From Chytridium lagenaria (taxonomy: Eukaryota; Chytridiomycota; Chytridiomycetes; Chytridiales; Chytridiaceae): a stretch of DNA of 64,000 nucleotides. The position numbers and the translations under genes are program-made. The DNA lies in the NCBI GenBank assembly GCA_025449115.1, contig JAHLKC010000089.1:1-64000 (forward strand). The letters are read 5' to 3'. Position 1 is the first letter of the stretch; every line of letters begins with the position of its first letter. Shown here piece by piece: positions 21,215-32,698 of this stretch. The notes under the pieces were generated by a model. It worked only from the letters and a program-made list of their open reading frames with translations, ran no database searches and was not told the DNA's origin.

Positions 21215-21996
21215 TCTAAACGCGTTTTAAGAATATCATCCTCACCTGATCAGTGATAGCCTGCGAATGCGCTTTATACTCCATGATGCAGTTTGGCGGC
21301 AATCCCAACACGCGTTTAATGGTATCCCTATAATATCCACCGTTAAAACCAACAACCAATAAAAACTTTCTCAACGACTCACCTTATCTTCAAATTCACT
21401 CTCCCAGCATCCGCATTCTGGTTCCACACAGAAAGAATATCCTCAGAATGTCTGATAGAGATGACGGCACCACAAATCTCACCACCAACGTCAAATTGCT
21501 CAGAGATTAAAGCAAGGAGGAGGTTTTCCTTTACAAGAGTCAAAAGATGAAGAAGGAAAGTGATTTGTACCCAAAAACGACTTGACAGTCCCTTTTTAAA
21601 TCGAACCATCCATTTCCCACCAGCAGGTTGATCTAATCCATCGTTTAACGAAAAGTCGGGAAATAGCATGCGTTACCTTCCCACGTAGGCTTCAACCCAT
21701 CCTTGAAGATGAAGATATCGCTGATAGGCTTCAAATCACAAGGTCGCCGTAACAGCTGATACGCCCCCCAGAATTCTTGAGCTGTTGAGAAGGAAACCAT
21801 GCGTTTGATCGAGGTGTCGTAGGATCCCTTTTCGAATTTCGTGGTGGGGTCTCTGTACATTGCCCTTTTTAAAAAAAAAACCTTCAGCATGGATACCCTT
21901 TTTGGAGATGGAGGATTGGGGTTGAGGTTGAGGCGCTTGATACTTACCAGAACACCATGTGTAGGCGAGTGGAACGGGTTCTTGGGTGTCGGTCAT
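21215..21996 (-). CDS. eIF4E family member of the 4EHP/eIF4E2 class
   Basis: Reads as the type-2 cap-binding protein: PLAYTWCSG at the N-terminus, FSTAQEFWGAYQLLRRPCDL, DIFIFKDGLKPTWED, GGKWMVRFKKGLSSRFW, ENLLLALISEQF, GEICGAVISIRHSEDILSVW and RDTIKRVLGLPPNCIMEYKAH. The eIF4E2 signatures (IFKDG...WED, GGKW, GEEICGAVVS-like, RRVLxLPPNxIMEYK) are all present. 4EHP binds the mRNA cap without eIF4G and usually represses translation. Introns follow TCTG, GAAG, TTTTGG and AAAATTAG. The phase between exons 1 and 2 is off by one base, so one base may be missing. The C-terminus is unsure: reading through the last possible donor gives a stop at 21215-21217, while splicing leads to a longer tail near 20830. 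Confidence 0.88.
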
Positions 21997-22189
21997 GCTG
22001 GATGGATGGATGGATGGATGGGGTATCGAGGGACAGATTCAATTTTTTGATTTTAGTCGTTGTGCTGAACTTGTCCAAGATTTCAACATTTTTTTTGAGT
22101 CAAGAGTCGTTTTTGAATAACGTAAACGTTGACGACGGACGTTTGACCATCAAGGAACCAGCAGCAGCAGCAACACTAGAAAAGGAGTC
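21997..22189. promoter_or_regulatory. Divergent promoter region of the eIF4E2-like and fibrillarin genes
   Basis: Only 193 bases separate the two start codons, so both promoters must lie here or in the first introns. It includes a GGAT repeat at 22000-22021 that would be in the eIF4E2-like leader, and a T-rich block at 22088-22096. Inference from position only. Confidence 0.5.
22000..22021. repeat. GGAT microsatellite
   Basis: Five perfect GGAT/ATGG units next to the start codon of the eIF4E2-like gene. Confidence 0.9.
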
Positions 22190-23802
22190 ATGTCTTGTAA
22201 GTTTGAGGAGGAAAGAGATGGCGTTCTATTGTTACGTTGTTGTCGCTGGATGCTTCTGTTGGACCCGTTTTCGTTCTTTCTGTTCGTCTGCACACTCTTG
22301 GCATTCTTTGGATGCTGCATATCGTTCAAGGTTTCATTGCTTGGGAGTAATCAATAAGGAGGAAAAGAAGGTCACATTGTTCAGCGGGGATCGCATACCA
22401 CTCTTCGAGACTTTGCGAGACGAATGAAGGAGAAGAAGGGCCATTCACTAAAAGGGGGATCACACCTTTTCATGGATTAGAACAATGTTGGACTCCATTG
22501 TTCTCGCCTTTTCATATATGCGACTATTCAACGATTTGACGATCTGGAGACACCAGTGGCCAGTCAGGCATGACACCGTCAAAGGATCCATTCTTCCTCA
22601 CTTTACGCCCTCTTTTTTTTTTTTTCTTCAACAGTGACAATTCCAAATCTGACATATTTCCCCCTTTGTTTCCAAACAGTCAGAGGAGGAGCCGGTGGAG
22701 GTCGCGGTGGCCGTGGTGGTCTCGGAGCTCGTGGTGGAGGTGTGAACAAATTCAGTGGAGGAGGTCGTGGTGGCCGTGGTGGAGGTCGTGGTGGTTTCGG
22801 TGACCGTGGTGGTTTCGGTGGTCGTGGTGGACGTGGTGGAGGTAGGGGTGCACCTGGAGGTCGTGGTGGTCGTGGAGGAGCTAGGGGTGGTGGTCGTGGA
22901 GGTGCCAGAGGTGGTGCCAAGGTGGTTGTTGAGCCCCATGACAGGTTTGAGGGTGTGTTCATTGCCAGGGGTAAGGAAGATCACCTTGTCACAAAGAACC
23001 TTGTGCCTGGAGAGTCTGTGTACGGAGAGAAGAGAATCAGCGTTGACGTGAGTTTCTCTTCGTTTTCTGTGTCGTGGTCTTTCTTCTGTAGCTTAAAATA
23101 TCTAAACCCCTGTATTTTGTTTGCAGAACGCTGATGGAACCAAGACCGAATACCGTATCTGGAACCCTTTCCGGTCAAAGCTTGCCGCCACCATCCTCAA
23201 CACCCCCGACCAGATTCACATTGCCCCCGGAAGCAAGGTCCTCTACCTTGGTGCCGCCAACGGTACCAGTGTCAGCCACGTCGCTGACATTGTTGGACCT
23301 GTGAGTTTCTTCTCCTTTCCCATTTTTCAAAAGCAAAAACAATCAAAAAGAAGGTTAAGCCTAAATTTTCTTTTATCGTTTACAGGAGGGTATCGTTTAC
23401 GCCGTCGAGTTCTCAAACCGTTCCGGTCGTGATCTTATCAACATGGCGAAAAAGCGCACCAACGTTGTCCCTATCATTGAAGACGCCCGTTTCCCCAACA
23501 AGTACCGTATGCTTGTCGGTATGGTTGATGTCGTCTTTGCCGATGTTGCGCAACCCGACCAAGCTCGTATTATTGGTATCAACGCACAACCCTTCCTTAA
23601 GATTGGTGGACACGTTGTCATCTCCATTAAGGCCAACTGTATCGACTCAACAGTTGCCGCGGAGGTTGTGTTTGCTAAGGAGGTGCAGAAGTTGAGGGAG
23701 ATGAAGGTGAAGCCCAAGGAGCAGTTGACCCTTGAGCCTTATGAGAGGGATCACGCTGTTGTTATTGGAGAGTTTAGATCTATTAAGAAGAAGAAGGAGT
23801 AA
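22190..23802 (+). CDS. NOP1: Fibrillarin, snoRNP 2'-O-methyltransferase
   Basis: Joining exons 22190-22196, 22680-23047, 23127-23300 and 23386-23802 gives 321 residues with an intact frame. It starts [16 protein letters not shown], as in other fibrillarins. A glycine/arginine-rich domain fills about the first 90 residues, then [35 protein letters not shown], the SAM-binding motif [33 protein letters not shown] and [14 protein letters not shown], ending IKKKKE. Fibrillarin is the methyltransferase of box C/D snoRNPs in the nucleolus, and also methylates histone H2A glutamine. The first coding exon is only 7 nt (ATG TCT T), followed by a 483-nt intron, much longer than the other introns. There are no frame breaks, in contrast to many neighbours. 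Confidence 0.97.
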
Positions 23803-24457
23803 ATTGGAGGGACTTTTTAAGCATCCTCTTTTTTGTTTTGTTTTTTCTTTCTTTAGCAACGCGAATCTATCTACTTCTCTCTCTTTTTTTTTTTTGCATT
23901 TTTGTTTTCGGAGGTGGTGTAATTTATTTACCCAAAAATATAGTGAATTCCTTTTTTTTACCTGTACAAGAGCTGTACAATAGCGTAAATAACTTTGGCC
24001 ATTCCGCATAATGAACTCTGTTTGGTTTTTTGGTTCTTCATGGTGGACTCTGTTGGTTTGGTCAAACTCTGTTGACATTAGTTTAATTCTTTTCCTTGTT
24101 CAGATGAAAGAACAAAGATTAACAGGATTTGGTATATAATGGTGATCTACTGTTATTCTTTCGTGACTAAAAAAGGCATTTCTACTTATAACTTCACTGT
24201 ACGCTTTTGTTTATATGGTCAACTTTGTCGTGGTATGCTAACTGCTGGGTAAGGATTTTAAATCGCAAGGAAAGGCGCTGGCTGGAAATAAAGCGCCGGA
24301 GAGCGCAAGAGAAAGAATTGAAATCTTTGTTAAAATGTGAAGATTCTAGAATACAACTGAGGACTGTGAACAAAATGTTTCAAATAGACGAGTGCATGTA
24401 AATAAAAAGAAGACAATCGTCTATAATTAGTATATTTGGCATCGATGTACTATCTAT
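23803..24457. other. Convergent intergenic region
   Basis: T-rich and A-rich 3' sequences of NOP1 and the hydrolase copy A; a T11 run near 23886-23896. The short frames at 23647-24401 have no support. Confidence 0.5.
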
Positions 24458-25511
24458 CTATTGCTGAAGAAACGACACAACCGTCTTCATAAACTCTTCA
24501 GGCTTCTCCGCATGCACCCTATTGAAAAGAAAAAAAAGCCAAAAAAAGGCAGCAGCGAGTCAACAACATCTATTGCAGCAGAAACAACAAAAAAAGAGAA
24601 AAACAACCCACCAATGCCCTGCATCTATATCCACAATTCTCGAATTCGGGAACAACAGCTTAATATCCTTCTCTGAACTCTTTGGTATATAATCCGCCCT
24701 CGTTCCTCTCACAAACAGTGTCGGTTTCTCAAACTTTATCCCAGAAGTGATTAACGGAAACTCTGCAATATCTTTGTCAAGAGACGCCCCTAATGCGTCG
24801 AGGTTGACGCGAAATCGAAGTCCGCCGTCAGGTGTTTCTTTGAGGTTTGTTAACAGGAATTGACGGACGGATTTATCCTGAATGCTTTTTCAGTGAAAGA
24901 GCTTGGAGTGGGGATATCTCACCTTGATGGTTTCCGAGAGGATGCTGTCGGCTTCCGATGGTGTCTTGATGTTGGCTGCAGATACTTTTCTCATTCTGTA
25001 GGGGCGCGATCGTCAGCTCCCATGCGAATACAACCGCTTATTCACAAAGCATTCACTCAACTGTTGAACATAGCTCCCAAACACGGACGACAGTCTCTGT
25101 TGACTCGGAGCAATATCCACAACCACAAGTCTCCTCACCCTCTCCTGATTCAACAACGCATAATGCATCGCCGTCTTCCCACCCCTACGAATTCCATCAA
25201 ACACTCCATAACCCCTTCACGACCTACATCGAATGTCCCATAAGATCCACCTCCCCCATCTTCAACGTATCCAACAACAACCCAACGTCCGCACTCATAG
25301 CATCAAACGTGTGCACGGGGCTGTGAGGAGATTCGCCGTGGTTTCGAAGGTCAACGGAGACGACGGATGTGGAGAGTTTTGTGGAAAGGGATTTGGAAAG
25401 TGAGCGCCAGTTTTGTTTGCTGCCGAATAGGCCGTGGAGGATCATTAGGGGGATGGAGGATGCGGATGAGGTGGATCCTGCAATGGCATGGCTGAGTGTA
25501 AGGGGATTCAT
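24458..25511 (-). CDS. ABHD11-like alpha/beta hydrolase, tandem copy A
   Basis: From the ATG at 25511 the protein reads MNPLTLSHAIAGSTSSASS, PLMILHGLFGSKQNW, SVDLRNHGESPHSP and GHS-M-GGKTAMHYALLN. This is the ABHD11/Imo32 pattern with HGLFGS oxyanion loop, DxRNHGxSPHS and nucleophile elbow GHSMGG (Ser between exons 1 and 2). VRRLVVVDIAPS, LFVRGTRADYIP and the catalytic-His segment DIDAGHW-VHAEKPEEFM follow, ending SFLQQ. Exon 1 is 25511-25228 with donor GTAGGT; exon 2 begins 25184; a last intron splits GHW and VHAEKP. The family is mitochondrial and linked to protection of lipoylated enzymes, but no clear presequence is seen here. Copy B lies 2.2 kb away. In this copy one intron donor that is GTAAGG in copy B reads GCATGG. 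Confidence 0.9.
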
Positions 25512-25802
25512 TTTTTTTGGGTGAAAAACAAGCTGATTTTTGAGTTAGGCCAAACTTTGAGAGAGTTCTTAACGTGGTTTTATTTTCGCAGTACAGGTAA
25601 AAATGGGTAAAGAATATTAAGGCATGAGGTACAAAAAGACTCGTTAGGGGAGCATATCATGATGAATTGTAAAAGACGGAGATCTCGTGTCGACTGCATG
25701 AAGGCGTGCATACGTCGAAAGAGAGCGCAGTGATCTTGCGAAAAGAGGGCGTTCTCGATTAAACTCATACAGGCCATGGATTCGAATCCTCACGACGTGA
25801 TA

Positions 25803-26109
25803 TCAAGGCGCCGCTAAAATCGCCGCGGGCGGATACTTTCCTGTCCCGTAAAAGGCGGGCGGCACATTAGTCTACAACAAAGGCGCAAATCATCAGAATA
25901 CTATATCATCAGTCAAAAAAAAAGCTTACCCCTTGAGCAACTTCGGCGTCCCTTTTAATTTGAAGCTCAAGATCCGTCAAGGCCGCCGTCTCGATTCTCT
26001 TTTGCTCGCGTTTACGCATATACACGTAAATCAGGTAAATGATCTCCAAGATAGCGCATGAGGCGATGGAGATACCGATGCAGATGCCTACGTCGCGGGA
26101 GCTTAACAT
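25803..26109 (-). CDS. Small single-pass membrane protein
   Basis: Two exons, 26109-25930 and 25871-25803 (donor GTAAGC, acceptor TTGTAG), give about 82 residues with no frame break. After MLSSRDVG a membrane segment ICIGISIASCAILEIIYLIY leads to a basic patch (MRKREQKR), a helical acidic segment (LTDLELQIKRDAEVAQG) and a Pro/Ala-rich tail NVPPAFYGTGKYPPAAIL. I do not recognise the family. It lies between the two hydrolase copies on the same strand. It is not duplicated. Confidence 0.7.
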
Positions 26110-26679
26110 GATGATGATACGCTTGAATACTTGGTGATTTTTAATTCCGCGTCTCTCTGTGGGGTTTTATAGACGGTTTCAGCTCAATTCAACTCAGCTC
26201 AGCCTTTGACTTGTCGACTTGAAGAGTTTGTGTGATCGAACCAAGGCGCGTCTAAAAAACCAGCCACGTTTTGTAGGCCGCTCGTGCATATTCCAATTCT
26301 CCATCGCTTTTTTTGCGAGAACGCTAAACACCCTCGTGGACAAGGACGTGGAAATGTGTGAATTGTATGGATTTCGGAATTTAAGGGGGAACGAGCACGC
26401 TTTTTTGTTTATTTTTCGAAGAGATAGGAGGAGGAGGCAGTGGGATAGATAGTGAAAAGTTCTATTTCATACATAAAGTTTATTTATTTGTCTTATCAAT
26501 GTTCGCGATTGATTTCTTCACGCCAAGTTAGCTTTGGCGTGTTCAGCAGCTACGATCGCGAAGATGAGAGATTATGGTCTTTCACCAAATAACTGACAAG
26601 GAAGTCTAAACGAAAAGTGCACGGCGAATGAAAAGTGAATCGGTGGTATTGGCGTATGTGACTATCTTTCCAAGTTTTG
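26110..26679. other. Intergenic, no gene seen
   Basis: Upstream region of the small membrane protein and 3' flank of hydrolase copy B. A plus-strand open frame at 26219-26452 has no recognisable features. Confidence 0.45.
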
Positions 26680-27709
26680 TTATTGCTGAAGAAACGACAC
26701 GACCGTTTTCTTAAACTCTTCGGGCCTCTCAGCATGCACCCTATTTTTAACCGAGAAAAGAAAGCAACACTGTCAACACCACACAATTATAAAAGACCGG
26801 TTTGAAACACCCACCAGTGCCCTGCATCTATATCCACAATTATCGAATTCGGGAATAACACCTTAATATCCTTCTCCGATTTCTTCGTTATATAACCTTC
26901 CCTTAGTCCCCTTACAAATAGTGTCGGTTTCGTAAAAATAACCCCGGAAGTGATCAGCGGAAAGTCAGCAATGTCTTTATCAACGTATTCGGCCAATGCG
27001 TCGAGGTTGACGCGAAATTGTAGAGTGCCGTCGTGTGTTTCTTTATGGTTTGTTAACAAAAACTGACGGACAGATTTATCCTGTATGCCTTTAGTCAAAG
27101 ATGTATGTGGTTAAAAATCACCTTGATGGTCTCTGAAAGAATGGCGTCGGCTTCTGATAGCGTTTTAATGTTTGCTGCTGATACTTTTCTCATCCTACAT
27201 GTCCGCAATCGTCAGCTCCCTTACGACATAAAAATCCCATTCACAATGCAAGCACCCAACTGTTGAACATAGCCCGCATAGGCCGACGATATGATCTGAT
27301 GACTCGGCGCAGTATCCACAACCACAAGTCTCCTCACCCTCTCCTGATTTAACAACGCATAATGCATCGCCGTCTTCCCACCCCTACGAATTCCATCAAA
27401 CACTCCATAACCCCTTCAAGACCTACATCGAATGTCCCATAAGATCCACCTCCCCATCTTCAACGTATCCAACAACAACCCAACGTCCGCACTCATAGCA
27501 TCAAACGTGTGCACGGGGCTGTGAGGGGATTCGCCGTGGTTTCGAAGGTCAACGGAGACGACGGATGTGGAGAGTTTTGTGGAGAGGGATTTGGAGAGTG
27601 AGCGCCAGTTTTGTTTGCTGCCAAAGAGGCCGTGGAGGATCATTAGGGGGATGGAGGATGCGGATGAGGTGGATCCTGCGATGACATGGCTGAGTGTGAG
27701 GGGATTCAT
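26680..27709 (-). CDS. ABHD11-like alpha/beta hydrolase, tandem copy B
   Basis: Same exon plan and protein as copy A: PLMILHGLFGSKQNW, SVDLRNHGESPHSP, GGKTAMHYALLN, VRRLVVVDTAPS, MRKVSAANIKTLSEAD, LFVRGLREGYI, DIDAGHW and a SFLQQ end at TAA 26680-26682. Exon 1 is nearly identical to copy A, while the middle exons differ more, so the 5' part may have been homogenised. The frame breaks just before GHS because this copy has GGGG where copy A has GGGGG. A 30-nt intron may lie before MRKVSAAN (GTAAGG...TGTAG). A second working copy would raise dosage or allow a new substrate; sequence alone cannot tell. Confidence 0.87.
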
Positions 27710-28394
27710 TTTTTGGTCTTGAAAAACGAGTGCATGAGTTGAGACTCGCAAGAGCTGTCAATCTCAAAGCCTTCACTAAAGAAAAACAAGTCCGATACTA
27801 TAGTTTTGCACGTTTTATGCAAAACCAAACGCATTTTAAAACGCTGTCATTCTTGTTGCAGAAATATACACTCCAATGCCTGCTGGTTGGATTGCAGACG
27901 ATAGTACGATAATGGGCACTGCATATGAGAGTGACGAAGCAACAGGCCGTCCTACTGATGAATGACGGAAGGCAAAGTCGCCACTAATGCCACTCTGATG
28001 TCCTTAAAACAATCGCTAGCAACATGGATATGATCGCTTCCTCGAATTCGTCGAAGTACGATTATCCTATTTGGTAGCATGATTGGGTGCCTCCGGCGCT
28101 CTCACAAACATGGATGTTGCGGTCACCGATCACGCGTTCACAAAGGCATACTGTAAACAAAGACGGACGAACCTTGTTTTCCGAGAAGCTGGGGGCGCTA
28201 CATAAGCAGAAGCTCCTCTTTCCGTGTCTTGGAGAACAAAGCGTGATTAGCAAACAACGGCCCTTTTATATATATATTCCAGGGGTACCCTTACTATTCA
28301 CCATCCCTTGTTTTCTTGACGAGAAACGCACCTTCACCAGCCCTTGTCTTAAGCCTTCACCAGCCGTCTTCACAAGCCTCAACCACAGCAAAAG
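27710..28394. other. Intergenic, promoter region of the next gene
   Basis: No gene seen. A CTTCACCAGCC-type repeated leader (28331-28372) lies just before the start at 28395, with a TATATATA at about 28268. Confidence 0.5.
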
Positions 28395-29717
28395 ATGGCT
28401 ACAGTTGTTAATAGCACGTTCACGGCTTCGTTGCCAACGGGACGGCCGACCGATTTTAGTTTGGTCATCTTGACGCCAACAGAGCAGGCTGTGATTAATC
28501 ACTCGGCGTATATGATGATGCAGGTGAGATGAAAGTTGGTTTTGCAAAGGCGGAGAGAGTTTGGTTCTCGATAGTTAGGAGTTGTGAGCGAGTCAAAGAC
28601 TTTATTGAAAAAGGCGACTCTGCAACCGTGTTATTGCGGACAGTGAGCTAACGGCTCCTTGTTTTTCAACAGGGCTTCTTCCTTGGAACTTCCATCCTTT
28701 TCATCATCCGCGCCATCCGTCTTTTCCTCGAAAAACGCAACCTCCTCACTCTCGCCGACGTCGTTCAACTGTCTTGCTGGATCATCCGTACTCTCATCAT
28801 CATCACCTTCTCCATTGCGCCGTCCTCCTACGTTGACTGCAGCTGGCGTCAATACGCAGCAGGCGTTGCGAGTTCGAGTGTGATTGTAACGTGTTGGTGG
28901 TTGCAGTTTATCAAGTTCCAAGCCATGTATAAGGATAAACCTGTCATCATTTACACGATGATGACTGTTTGTGTGGTGTGCGTTGCGGCGTGTTTCCCAT
29001 TTATGAAGACGGTGATTAGAGTGGATTCGTTGGATCATTGCGCCGTGTCATTTGACGCGACAATGCAGATTGTGTACACGTCGACAGATGTAAGTTTTCC
29101 GCTCCGTCCTCCCATTTCTTTATGTCAGCTCCTTGCCAATGCAACTTCCCACTTCATTTAATCGTCCACTAATCACTCCATATTTCTCTTTACAGGTATG
29201 CGTCAACCTCCTTCTCTCCACCCTCTTTGGTATCGCCATCTGGCGCCACGTCAGCACAACCGACAGCAACTGGTCCTCCTACTCCAAAATGACCTACATC
29301 CTCACCTGTGACGTCCGCGGCGCCTTTGTGGACACGATCGCCCAACTCATCAAACTCTCTCTCAACCTCTCAGGTCTCCCCTCCTCCCAAGCCGTGTTTG
29401 GCGCCCACGTCTGCGATTGGGTGAAGATTGCTGCAGCGCATTGGTTCGTGAGTGATGTTGTTGGAAGTCAGAATGAGCATGGATGTTGCTCTAATTGTTC
29501 GAGGGGCGGGCAGGAGGGAAGTAGCCGTCACGGGAGGGGAACTAATGGAAGTTTGTCCGGCGGTGTGCTTGTAAGGGATAGAACGGCTTCGGCTTCGCCT
29601 AGTGGAAAGGGGGTCATGGCGTTGTCACCGGGTGGGAGGGAGGGTAAGGGGATGGATTTGGAGGCAGGTCAGAAGAATCCGGTTATTATCAAGTCGAACC
29701 AGACCTTGAATGAGTGA
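28395..29717 (+). CDS. Polytopic membrane protein of unknown family
   Basis: Three exons (28395-28523, 28673-29089, 29196-29717) give 355 residues with an intact frame. A short N-glycosylation-prone N-terminus (VVNSTFTASLP) is followed by about seven hydrophobic segments: GTSILFIIRAIRLFL, VVQLSCWIIRTLIIITFSI, SSSVIVTCWWLQFI, IIYTMMTVCVVCVAACFPF, NLLLSTLFGIAIW, YILTCDVRGAFVDTIAQLI and a weaker VKIAAAHWFVSDVV. A cytosolic-type tail rich in Gly and Ser with GCCSNCSRGG follows. The topology could suit a receptor or transporter, but I see no motif of a known family, so function is open. Confidence 0.75.
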
Positions 29718-30565
29718 AGGGATTTCACGATTTTATACAGCACTCTTTAATTATTTTACTTTGTCATATGTTTTAATCCTTAATATTCTGGCTAATAGTG
29801 TATGTTTTTGTTTGATTCCCTATATATTTTTGGTTACCTTTTCATTTAGATTTTTTATTCGGAACGACACCCTTTTCATAATGGCGCCAATACCCAACCC
29901 CATCATTAACCGTATTATTCGAATTTTGCTTAAATCTACATCTGAAAACCTCATGTTTTTAATAACCCCAATAAGACTCTATATTTCTTCAATCTCTTTA
30001 TCATTGTTCGAGGTATACCCAATTAAGCAACTTGTCTCTCCTACAACCGACGGTTGCGGTTGTTCACTACGGTAAGAAGTATAGAGAGCATAAAATTCCA
30101 ACTTTGGTATATCAAATAGGGACGCCTTGCCTATTTTTTTTAAGTTTGTTTCTTTTAACCTTTTCATTCTTCCTTCCTTTTGGCGCGATTTTCGGCGCAA
30201 CAACCTTCTGATAAAATATCTATTTTTTTGTTTTACTACTCCGCGATAAAAACATCAGTGACGTGATAATGTGAATGTTACCCTTAAAAAGAAGTTCCTA
30301 ACTTTTACTCACAGCCTCTAAAGATGTGGCGGAATGTGCCTTGAACAAGGCCTTGGCTGAAGTCTAACAAAAAATGTGACCAGTTTTCGAAGTCATAACC
30401 CCGTAAAACATTCACAAAAACGACTTTACGGCAAACTGAATAAAGCATAATACAAATATACCCCCATCGTATTATATAATACCGCTTTTTTAAAAATGAA
30501 TCGACGGAAATCTGCAGACTTAATACCATCATGTCACTCTCCACAGGCACCTAATCGGTATCGCA
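29718..30565. other. AT-rich intergenic region
   Basis: No gene seen. The short open frames on both strands at 29979-30550 have no protein-like pattern. Confidence 0.5.
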
Positions 30566-30745
30566 ATGGCCTCATATTATGGCGCTAATGTAAGCTGGTC
30601 AATGTGCCTCATTATTCTCGTGGTCGTGCTGTACTTTCTGATGCAGATAGATGCCGAAGACTTAGAAATCCAATCTATACCCCCGCCTTCATCATTGACT
30701 TTGAAAGGCTCTCACAAAGCAACATTTCAAGCGACTCCATCTTGA
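30566..30745 (+). CDS. Possible small single-pass membrane protein, 59 residues
   Basis: An ATG at 30566 opens a 59-codon frame: MASYYGANVSWS, a membrane segment MCLIILVVVLYFLM, then an acidic and Pro/Ser-rich tail (QIDAEDLEIQSIPPPSSL). It is too short for most gene callers, but composition and topology are sensible. It could also be a last exon of something upstream. It lies 125 bases before the next gene on the same strand. Confidence 0.4.
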   Translation: MASYYGANVSWSMCLIILVVVLYFLMQIDAEDLEIQSIPPPSSLTLKGSHKATFQATPS

Positions 30746-30869
30746 GAGGATTTCTAAATTAGCCCAATCATCGTCCAGTCCATCAAAAGATATTTATGTA
30801 TGCTATGAGGCTTCCAGACTTCCACAAGTTGCGATACATACGCGATATTCATCTGCAGCAACAGCCACG

Positions 30870-32698
30870 ATGGGCGAAACAGAGACAAACACCCTATCCG
30901 CCGGCACATCCCCCGAAACCCGTCAAACCATGATGCAAGACTGGTTAAACTCTTTCATAACCCGTCGTCTTCCCCTCTACACTCTCTTCGCCGTGATCAT
31001 CATTGTGAACCACACCTCCTGGTGGAAAACAACATCCACAGGCACACCGTCAGAACAACAAATCGTGACAGCGATCGTTGGTTTCTTTATCGGTTTTTTT
31101 CCTTCAAGACGTTGGATGGATGATCAAGGGCGCCGTAGCATCCAAATGGGCGTACAGGAAGATCGGGATCGCGTTAGCAGCGACTGAAGCGATTCAAGCG
31201 AGTCATGGGGAGATTATATTGAAGACTTCAGCGCCATGGGTGGATAAAGGGATTGGGTTTTTGGTGCCTGTGTTTTGTGTGGTGTTGTCGGCAGTGTATA
31301 AGTTTGGGATTACGACGGAGGAGGTTGTGGAGCCTTGGAGTGGGATGGTGCTGACGAGGTTGATTGATACGACGTTGGACTGGAGGTCGTTTGTGTGGAA
31401 GGGTTGTGAACGACCGCAAGGGTTCTGCAAAGATGAGAATTACCATGAGAGGTATAGAGCAAAGTCTGTGAGGTATCTAGACCCCAACATTGACTACGTG
31501 ATGGATGGTGTGTACTCCGGTAGGAAAATCTCGGATACGGCGTTTCGTTTGGTTGTTGGGGACGTTCCAGCCGTGTTTCCGGATTTCAGATACTCTATCA
31601 AAGGAGCGATACGATATAGACAGTTTCATATGAGCAGCGAGATGGATTGCGGGAAACCTGCATCAGAGCCATGGACTTTACCCTGCGGCAGCAACGATAA
31701 CATGATGATCGAAAACACATTTGGCAGCATCACAACATGCGCGCCGTTCGGAAGCGGCGGTCGCATCGTCGGTGTGTTTACCTTTACATCTGCGGTGAAC
31801 CTCTCGTGTTTCTTCACGGTCAACGCTACAACTCGACGTGTTGAGGCGACAACGAGATTGCTTCGCTGGACAGTCAAAGAACTCGCTCAACCCGATATCA
31901 TCCCGGTGAGCGAAAGAGCAATGCAATCAAACCAATACGGACTCGCGTTAAACATGCTCGCAGATCATCGCGGTAACAATGCATGTTTGTTTGACGGAAA
32001 CATTTGCAGAAACGTCACCCCCCAATTCGAGGTTGCTGTTGCCGCGTCTTTGTTGAAGCAGATTGTGCAGCAGGTTTTCAGGTTCACGCATTGGGGGGAT
32101 CCGTTTGTGTTGGGGTACCTCCTTGCACCCATTGATGGACGGACGTTGGTGGAGGAACGGAATTTAACGGGAAAGGACCGACCTTCCTATAGATCGTGAC
32201 GTCGTCCAAGATACTTCAAAACGTGACGCTGAGTCCGAACGGGTCCAGTGCGATTGTTGGGGTTTGACGCGGAAGCTGATCGCGAGAAAAAGAAATACGT
32301 GGTGATTCAATATTGGGTGCTGGTGTTTACGGTTCTCCCGATTCTAACAAATTGCGGCGGCGTACATCAAGACGTTGAATAATTGTCATCCTGCTGAGAT
32401 TGTTGGTGGGATTCTGTGGACGTTGAGAAGGGCTGACCCAGAGGTGGTGCGACTTCTTGTTGGGATGAGGTTGTCGCATCTTATTGATTATGCGAATCTT
32501 TTGACGGTTGTGCCGGCGATGGAGGGACGGCCGGAGGTTATTGGAGTGAAAGGGAAGAATGACGGAGATGTGGGGGGTGTACAGGAGGAAATGACGAAAA
32601 GAGCGAGTCGACCAGCTTCTAGACTTAGCTTTTTACAGTGGGATGCGGAGGATATGAGAAAGATTAAGGAAAAGGATGGCGATGGCTTAGGTGCATGA
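30870..32698 (+). CDS. Orphan membrane protein with large Cys-containing ectodomain
   Basis: The N-terminus (GETETNTLSAGTSPETRQTM) leads into membrane segments LPLYTLFAVIIIVN and IVTAIVGFFIGFF. After one base of frame correction at TTTTTTTCC (about 31097) the main frame runs unbroken for over 370 codons: GWMIKGAVASKWAY, a third segment FLVPVFCVVLSAVY, then a long lumenal or extracellular domain with Cys in CERPQGFC, DCGKPAS, WTLPCGS, TTCAPFGS, LSCFFTVN and NACLFDGNICRN. A last segment YVVIQYWVLVFTVLPIL and a cytosolic tail (LNNCHPAEIVGGILWTLRR...) end at 32698. Further one-base breaks are near 32190, 32265 and 32350. I recognise no family; about 600 residues in all. Confidence 0.65.

Larger units (their letters stand above)
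24458..27709. repeat. Tandem gene duplication, about 2.2 kb apart
   Basis: Copies 24458-25511 and 26680-27709 align over their full coding span, including intron positions. The intergenic part holding the small membrane-protein gene is single-copy. Confidence 0.92.

Noticed and set aside
22603..22984. Pro-rich and Thr/Ser-rich minus-strand frames at the NOP1 RGG region
   Set aside because: Shadows of the glycine/arginine repeat on the plus strand.
25700..25810. GGATTCGAATCC resembling a tRNA T-arm
   Set aside because: It is a palindrome without matching acceptor or anticodon stems on either strand.
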